Part shown: positions 56,940-64,000 of the stretch, piece after piece | Layout: each line of letters starts with the position of its first letter | Numbering within the stretch: position 1 is the first letter of the stretch | Origin: Ptiloglossa arizonensis | Taxonomy: Eukaryota; Arthropoda; Insecta; Hymenoptera; Colletidae | Reading direction: 5' to 3' | Length of the DNA: 64,000 bases | Assembly (NCBI RefSeq): GCF_051014685.1 | Contig: NW_027479289.1 | Coordinates: 62,001 to 126,000 of the forward strand | Position numbers and translations under genes: made by a program | The notes under the pieces: generated by a model | Told to the model about the DNA's origin: nothing | The model's input: the letters and a program-made list of their open reading frames with translations, nothing else | The model's database searches: none

Positions 56940-57297
56940 ATTACGTATAACGTATAACGTATAACGTATAACGTATAACATGTAATGTATAACGTATAAC
57001 GTATAATGTATAACGTATAACGTATAACGTATAACGTACAACGTATATCGTATAACGTATAACGTATAACGTATAACGTATAACGTATAACGTATAACGT
57101 ATAAAGTATAACGTATAACGTATAACGTATAACGTATAACGTATAACGTATAACGTATAACGCATAACGTATAACTTATAACGTATAACGCATAACGTAT
57201 AACGTATAACGTATAACGTATAACGTATAACGTATAACGTATAACGTATAACGTATAACGTATAACGTATAACGTATAACGTATAACGTATAACGTA
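56940..57297 (+). repeat. Duplication Q, first copy
   Basis: attacgt (56,940), ataatgt units, acaacgt, ataaagt (57,101), ataacgc, ataactt (57,171) and ataacgc recur from 61,268 at +4,328 bp (one +2 slip in between). Ends before the ataacat/gtaacgt near 57,300. Confidence 0.83.
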
Positions 57298-57424
57298 TAA
57301 CATGTAACGTACAACGTATAACGTATACCGTATAACGTATAACGTATAACCTATGACGTATAACGTGTAACGTATAACGTATAACGTATAACGTATAACG
57401 TATAACGTATAACGTATAACGTAT

Positions 57425-57800
57425 AACGTATAACGCATAACGTATAACGTATAACGTATAACCTATGACGTATAACGTATAACGTATAACGTATAACGTA
57501 TAACGTATAACGTATAACGTATAACGTATAACGTATAACGTATAACCTACGACGTATAACGTGTAACGTATAACGTATAACGTATAACGTATAACGTATA
57601 ACGCATAACGTATAACGTATAACGTATAAAGTATAACGTATAACGTATAACGTATAACGTATAACGTATAACGTATAACGTATAACGTATAACGTATAAC
57701 GTATAGGGTATAACGTATAACGTATAACGCATAACCTATAACGTATAACGTATAACGTATAACGTATAACATATAACGTATAACGTATAACGTATAACGT
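57425..57800 (+). repeat. Module X, copy 1
   Basis: ataacgc, ataacct/atgacgt, ataacct/acgacgt with gtaacgt, ataaagt, atagggt (57,703), ataacgc, ataacct, ataacat. Recurs near 59,765-60,133 (offset 2,333-2,340) and 63,244-63,612 (a further 3,479). Confidence 0.85.
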
Positions 57801-57959
57801 ATAACGTATAACGTATAACGTATAACGTATAACGTATAACGTATAACGTATAACGTATAACGTATAACGTATAACGTATAACGTATAACGTATAACGTAT
57901 AACGTATAACGTATAACGTATAACGTATAACGTATAACGTATAACGTATAACGTATAAC

Positions 57960-58940
57960 GTATAAAGTATAACGTATAACGCATATCGTATAACGTATAA
58001 CATATAACGGATAACGTAAAACGCATAACGTATAACGTATAACGTATAGCGTATAACGTATAACGTATAACGTATAACGTATAACGTATAACGTATAACT
58101 TATGACGTATAACGTATAACGTATAACGTATAACGTATAACGTATAACGTATAACGTATAACGTAAAACGTATAACTTATAACGTATAACGTATAACGTA
58201 TAACGTATAACGTATAACATATAACGTATAACGTATAACGTATAACGTATAACGAATACCGAATAACGTGTAACGTGTAACGAAGAACGCATAACGCATT
58301 ACGTATAACGTATATCGTATAACGTATAATGTATAACGTATAACGCATAACGTATAACGTATAACCTATGACGTACAACGTATAACGTATAACGTATAAC
58401 TAATAACGTATAACGTATAACGTATAACGAATATCGTAGAACGTATAACGCATAACGTACAACGTATAACGTATAACGTATATCGTATAACGTATAACAT
58501 ATAACGAATAACGTAAAACGCAAAACGTATAACGTATAACGTATAACGTATAACGTATAACGCGTAACATGTAATGTATATATCGTATAACGTATAATGT
58601 ATAACGTATAACGTATAACGTATAACGTATAACGTATAACGTATGACGTATAACGTATATCGTATAACGTATAACGTATAACGTATAACGTATAACGTAT
58701 AACGTATAACCTATGACGTATAACGTCTAACGTATAACGTATATCGTATAACGTATAACGTATAACGTATAACGTATAACGAATAACGTATAACGTATAA
58801 CGTATAACGTATAACGTATAACGTATAACGTATAAAGTATAACGTATAACGTATAACGTATAACGTATAACGTATAACGTATAACGTATAACGTATAACG
58901 TATAACGTATAACGTATAACGTATAACGTATAACGTATAA
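57960..58940 (+). repeat. U fragment (middle to late part)
   Basis: Matches U4 from its ataaagt/ataacgg region (about 53,336) onward at about +4,628 bp, including the second ataccga, the +2 slip and the ataacct/atgtcgt marker. One short whole-unit deletion is visible near 58,190. Confidence 0.83.
58578..58586 (+). other. Phase slip +2, right-end U fragment
   Basis: Fifth copy of the atatatcgt unit following gtaatgt. It shows that this fragment descends from the same U lineage. Confidence 0.94.
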
Positions 58941-60545
58941 CCTATGTCGTATAACGTGTAACGTATAACGTATGACGTATAACGTATAACGTATAACGTA
59001 TAACGTATAACGTATAACGTATAACGTATAACGTATAACGTATAACGTATAACGTATAACGTATAGCGTATAACGTATAACGTATAACGTATAACGTATA
59101 ACGTATAACGTGTAACGTATAACGTATAACGTATAACGTATAACGTATAACGTATAACGTATAACGTATAGCGTATAACGTATAACGTATAACGTATAAC
59201 GTATAACTTATGACGTATAACGTATAACGTATAACGTATAACGTATAACGTATAACGTATAACGTATAACGTATAACGTATAACGTATAACGTATAACGT
59301 ATAACGTATAACGTATAACGTATAACGTATAACGTATAACGTATAACGTATAACGTATAACCTATGACGTATAACGTATAACTTATAACGTATAAAGTAT
59401 AACGTATAGCGTACAACGTATAACGTATCACGTATAACGTATTACGAATAACGTATAACGTATGACGTATAACGTATAACGTATAACGTATAACGTATAA
59501 CGTATAACGTATAACGTATAACGTATAACGTATAACGTATAACGTATAACGTATAACGTATGACGTATAACGTATAACGTATAACGTATAACGTATAACG
59601 TATGACGTATAACGTATAACGTATAACGAATAACGTAAAACGTATAACCCATGACGTATAACGTATAACGTATAACGTATAACGTATAACGTATAACGTA
59701 TAACGTATAACGTATAACGTATAACGTATAACGTATAACGTATAACGTATAACGTATAACGTATAACGTATAACGCATAACGTATAACGTATAACGTATA
59801 ACCTATGACGTATAACGTATAACGTATAACGTATAACGTATAACGTATAACGTATAACGTATAACGTATAACGTATAACCTACGACGTATAACGTGTAAC
59901 GTATAACGTATAACGTATAACGTATAACGTATAACGCATAACGTATAACGTATAACGTATAAAGTATAACGTATAACGTATAACGTATAACGTATAACGT
60001 ATAACGTATAACGTATAACGTATAACGTATAACGTATAGGGTATAACGTATAACGTATAACGCATAACCTATAACGTATAACGTATAACGTATAACGTAT
60101 AACATATAACGTATAACGTATAACGTATAACGTATAACGTATAACGTATAACGTATAACGTATAACGTATAACGTATAACGTATAACGTATAACGTATAA
60201 CGTGTAACGAAGAACGTATAACGAAGAACGTAAAACGTATAACATATATCCTATAACGCATAACGTATATCGTATAACGCATAACGTATAGCGAATAACG
60301 CATAACGTATAACGTATAACGTATAACGTATAACGTATAACGTATAACGTATAACGTATAACGTATAACGTATAACGTATAACCTATAACGTATAACGTA
60401 TAACGTATGACGTATAACGTATAACGTATAACGTATAACGTATAACGTATAACGTATAACGTATAACGTATAACGTATAACGTATAACGTATAACGTATA
60501 ACGTATAACGTATAACGTATAACGTATAACGTATAACGTATAACG
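58941..60545 (+). repeat. Duplication R, first copy
   Basis: Starts near ataacct/atgtcgt (58,941) and matches 62,420-64,000 at exactly 3,479 bp (497 units): atagggt 60036/63515, cassette A 60204/63683, ataacct at 60383/63862, atgacgt g at 60409/63888. The marker ataaagt at 58,834 is not present at the expected partner position, giving the left limit. Confidence 0.88.
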
Positions 60546-61267
60546 TATAGCGAATAACGCATAACGTATAACGTATAACGTATAACGTATAACGTATAAC
60601 GTATAACGTATAACGTATAACGTATAACGTATAACGTATAACGTATAACGCATAACGTATAACGTATAACGTATAACATATGACGTATAACGTATAACGT
60701 ATAACGTATAACGTATAACGTATAACGTATAACGTATAACGTATAACCTATGACGTATAACGTATAACGTATAACGTATAACGTATAACGTATAACGTAT
60801 AACGTATAACCTACGACGTATAACGTGTAACGTATAACGTATAACGTATAACGTATAACGTATAACCTATGACGTATAACGTATAACGTATATCGTATAT
60901 CGTAAAACGTATAACGAATAACGTATAACGTATAACGTATAACGTATAAAGTATAACGTATAACGCATATCGTATAACGTATAACATATAACGGATAACG
61001 TAAAACGCATAACGTATAACGTATAACGTATAACCTATGACGTATAACGTGTAACGTATAACGTATAACGTATAACGTATAACGTATAACGTATAACGTA
61101 TAACGTATAACGTATAACGTATAAAGTATAACGTATAACGTATAACGTATAACGTATAACGTATAACGTATAACGTATAACGTATAACGTATAACGTATA
61201 ACGTATAACGTATAACGTATAACGTATAACGTATAACGTATAACGTATAACGTATAACGTATAACGT

Positions 61268-61625
61268 ATTACGTATAACGTATAACGTATAACGTATAAC
61301 GTATAACATGTAATGTATAACGTATAACGTATAATGTATAACGTATAACGTATAACGTATAACGTACAACGTATATCGTATAACGTATAACGTATAACGT
61401 ATAACGTATAACGTATAACGTATAACGTATAAAGTATAACGTATAACGTATAACGTATAACGTATAACGTATAACGTATAACGTATAACGCATAACGTAT
61501 AACTTATAACGTATAACGCATAACGTATAACGTATAACGTATAACGTATAACGTATAACGTATAACGTATAACGTATAACGTATAACGTATAACGTATAA
61601 CGTATAACGTATAACGTATAACGTA
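61268..61625 (+). repeat. Duplication Q, second copy
   Basis: Equivalent of 56,940-57,297; diverges at attacgt near 61,630. Confidence 0.83.
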
Positions 61626-61981
61626 TAACGTATTACGTATAACGTATAACGTATAACGTATAACGTATAACGTATAACGTATAACGTATAACGTATAACG
61701 TATAACGTATAACGTATAACGTATAACGTATAACGTATAACGTATAACGTATAACGTATAACGTATAACGTATAACGTATAACCTATAACGTATTACGTA
61801 TAACGTATAACGTATAACGTATAACGTATAACGTATAACGTATAACGTATAGCGTATAACGTATAACGTATAACGTATAACGTATAACGTATAACGTATA
61901 ACGTAAAACATATGACGTATTACATATTACGTATAACGTATAACGTATAACGTATAACGTATAACGTATAACGTATAACGT

Positions 61982-62289
61982 GTAACGAAGAACGTATAAC
62001 GAAGAACGTAAAACGTATAACATATATCCTATAACGCATAACGTATATCGTATAACGCATAACGTAAAGCGAATAACTCATAACGTATAACGTATAACGT
62101 ATAACGTATAACGTATAACGTAAAACATATGACGTATTACATATTACGTATAACGTATAACGTATAACGTATAACGTATAACGTATAACATGTAACGAAG
62201 AACGTATAACGAAGAACGTAAAACGTATAACATATATCCTATAACGCATAACGTATATCGTATAACGCATAACGTATAGCGAATAACGC
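61982..62289 (+). repeat. Doublet D7
   Basis: Cassettes A at 61,982 and 62,192 with cassette B at 62,122, spacing again 210 bp and tail aaagcga and ataactc. It leads by a perfect run into R copy 2 rather than into a full U block. Confidence 0.92.
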
Positions 62290-62419
62290 ATAACGTATAA
62301 CGTATAACGTATAACGTATAACGTATAACGTATAACGTATAACGTATAACGTATAACGTATAACGTATAACGTATAACGTATAACGTATAACGTATAACG
62401 TATAACGTATAACGTATAA

Positions 62420-64000
62420 CCTATGTCGTATAACGTGTAACGTATAACGTATGACGTATAACGTATAACGTATAACGTATAACGTATAACGTATAACGTA
62501 TAACGTATAACGTATAACGTATAACGTATAACGTATAACGTATAGCGTATAACGTATAACGTATAACGTATAACGTATAACGTATAACGTGTAACGTATA
62601 ACGTATAACGTATAACGTATAACGTATAACGTATAACGTATAACGTATAGCGTATAACGTATAACGTATAACGTATAACGTATAACTTATGACGTATAAC
62701 GTATAACGTATAACGTATAACGTATAACGTATAACGTATAACGTATAACGTATAACGTATAACGTATAACGTATAACGTATAACGTATAACGTATAACGT
62801 ATAACGTATAACGTATAACGTATAACGTATAACGTATAACCTATGACGTATAACGTATAACTTATAACGTATAAAGTATAACGTATAGCGTACAACGTAT
62901 ATCGTATCACGTATAACGTATTACGAATAACGTATAACGTATGACGTATAACGTATAACGTATAACGTATAACGTATAACGTATAACGTATAACGTATAA
63001 CGTATAACGTATAACGTATAACGTATAACGTATAACGTATGACGTATAACGTATAACGTATAACGTATAACGTATAACGTATGACGTATAACGTATAACG
63101 TATAACGAATAACGTAAAACGTATAACCCATGACGTATAACGTATAACGTATAACGTATAACGTATAACGTATAACGTATAACGTATAACGTATAACGTA
63201 TAACGTATAACGTATAACGTATAACGTATAACGTATAACGTATAACGTATAACGCATAACGTATAACGTATAACGTATAACCTATGACGTATAACGTATA
63301 ACGTATAACGTATAACGTATAACGTATAACGTATAACGTATAACGTATAACGTATAACCTACGACGTATAACGTGTAACGTATAACGTATAACGTATAAC
63401 GTATAACGTATAACGCATAACGTATAACGTATAACGTATAAAGTATAACGTATAACGTATAACGTATAACGTATAACGTATAACGTATAACGTATAACGT
63501 ATAACGTATAACGTATAGGGTATAACGTATAACGTATAACGCATAACCTATAACGTATAACGTATAACGTATAACGTATAACATATAACGTATAACGTAT
63601 AACGTATAACGTATAACGTATAACGTATAACGTATAACGTATAACGTATAACGTATAACGTATAACGTATAACGTATAACGTGTAACGAAGAACGTATAA
63701 CGAAGAACGTAAAACGTATAACATATATCCTATAACGCATAACGTATATCCTATAACGCATAACGTATAGCGAATAACGCATAACGTATAACGTATAACG
63801 TATAACGTATAACGTATAACGTATAACGTATAACGTATAACGTATAACGTATAACGTATAACCTATAACGTATAACGTATAACGTATGACGTATAACGTA
63901 TAACGTATAACGTATAACGTATAACGTATAACGTATAACGTATAACGTATAACGTATAACGTATAACGTATAACGTATAACGTATAACGTATAACGTATA
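62420..64000 (+). repeat. Duplication R, second copy (runs off the window)
   Basis: Equivalent of 58,941-60,545. Differences seen: atatcgt at 62,898 where the first copy has ataacgt, a change in the headless region near 63,292, and atatcct instead of atatcgt near 63,747 within the cassette at 63,683. Confidence 0.88.

Larger units (their letters stand above)
1..64000 (+). repeat. Heptanucleotide satellite array, unit ATAACGT, 64 kb
   Basis: Every part of the window reads as 7-base units of consensus ATAACGT or one- to three-base variants, always in this orientation; I see no inversion and no unique insert. The consensus is 2/7 G+C and has one CpG per unit. The minus strand of pure array reads CGT-TAT-ACG-TTA-TAC-GTT-ATA with no stop. 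The plus strand has TAA every 21 bases in each frame. Minus-strand open frames therefore begin at CAT-containing variants (for example the aaaacat unit of cassette B) and end at variants creating stops (the cta of ataacct or atatcct, the tta of attacgt or ataactt). No ribosome-binding site, intron signal or non-repeat codon pattern is present, so I annotate no CDS. Simple 7-bp satellites at megabase scale are known in eukaryotes such as the Drosophila virilis group, but with other units. Confidence 0.98.

Noticed and set aside
8..63780. CRISPR array (regularly recurring 28- and 98-bp cassettes)
   Set aside because: The intervals between cassettes are the same 7-mer, not unique spacers, spacing is irregular and there are no cas genes.
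433..63782. Well over a hundred long minus-strand open reading frames coding for Arg/Tyr/Thr/Leu/Val/Ile repeats
   Set aside because: They are forced by a stop-free 7-bp repeat read in triplets. Starts and ends fall on barcode variants (CAT in aaaacat, cta in ataacct), frames overlap on one strand, and no gene signals exist.
1..64000. Telomere repeat array
   Set aside because: The unit lacks the G-rich strand of known telomere repeats, and the array carries kilobase-scale super-repeats. The TAGGGT inside the rare atagggt variant is isolated and not tandem.
1..64000. Promoters (TATAAC resembling a -10 box or TATA box) and ACGT cores for bZIP factors
   Set aside because: The motif occurs in every unit about 9,000 times and therefore carries no positional information. 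No transcription unit is visible.
1..64000. Sequencing or assembly artefact producing an artificial simple repeat
   Set aside because: Barcodes recur with exact order and inherited slips, and copies differ in interpretable steps, which noise would not produce. Exact copy numbers in long perfect runs (such as 10,431-10,752) remain uncertain.
1..64000. Centromere function (for example a CENP-B box)
   Set aside because: No motif resembling the CENP-B box is present, and sequence alone cannot show centromere identity. CENP-A chromatin mapping would be needed.

Overview
The whole 64-kb window is one uninterrupted satellite DNA array built from the heptanucleotide ATAACGT (complement ACGTTAT), about 9,140 units, all in the same orientation. 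I find no gene, RNA gene, transposon, CRISPR array or unique sequence. A perfect array has a TAA stop every 21 bases in all three plus-strand frames and no stop in any minus-strand frame, so the long minus-strand open frames (heptapeptide Arg-Tyr-Thr-Leu-Tyr-Val-Ile repeated, up to 527 codons) follow from the repeat arithmetic and are not genes. Array size and nested organisation point to eukaryotic heterochromatin (pericentromeric, subtelomeric, or on a sex or B chromosome). I cannot name the species. The unit is not a canonical telomere repeat.

The array carries structured information. Variation is almost entirely substitutions within the 7-bp frame. The phase shifts only seven times: +1 near 11,005, +2 at five homologous sites, -1 near 56,176. 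The sum of +10 matches the phase at the right end. Variant units form recurring barcodes: cassette A (14 units, 98 bp, 96 headed copies counted plus about 25 headless ones), cassette B (4 units, 28 bp, 49 copies, each with an NdeI site), marker unit atagggt, and a 14-bp dimer in which ataacgt and ataacgc alternate.

Layout. 1-27,700: left domain with cassette A, atagggt and ataaggt markers. A long segment (386-4,640) recurs collinearly about 10.8-11.2 kb downstream, and there are younger duplications with offsets of 2,513, 2,590, 3,955, 2,499 and 784-791 bp. 27,700-34,300: transition to paired B-A cassettes, A cassettes with a doubled tail, and 14-bp dimer tracts. 34,300-55,060: large super-repeats, each with a V block (about 3 kb, dimer tracts), a 308-bp doublet D, a U block (2.73-2.75 kb, rich in rare variants and carrying the +2 slip) and another doublet D. 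In the first super-repeat U is present twice. 55,065-64,000: the least homogenised part, with decayed U fragments, an A/B hybrid cassette, the -1 slip, returning atagggt markers and a 3,479-bp-offset duplication running off the right edge.

There are no genes to work together. The content is a record of nested amplification: 7 bp, then 14/21 bp, 28/98 bp cassettes, 0.2-0.8 kb modules, 2.5-4 kb duplications and 7-11 kb super-repeats. Coordinates of cassettes, dimer tracts and indels were checked against the 7-bp phase. Boundaries of the large duplications are accurate only to the nearest informative variant, usually tens of bases, because the pure 7-mer between markers is uninformative.
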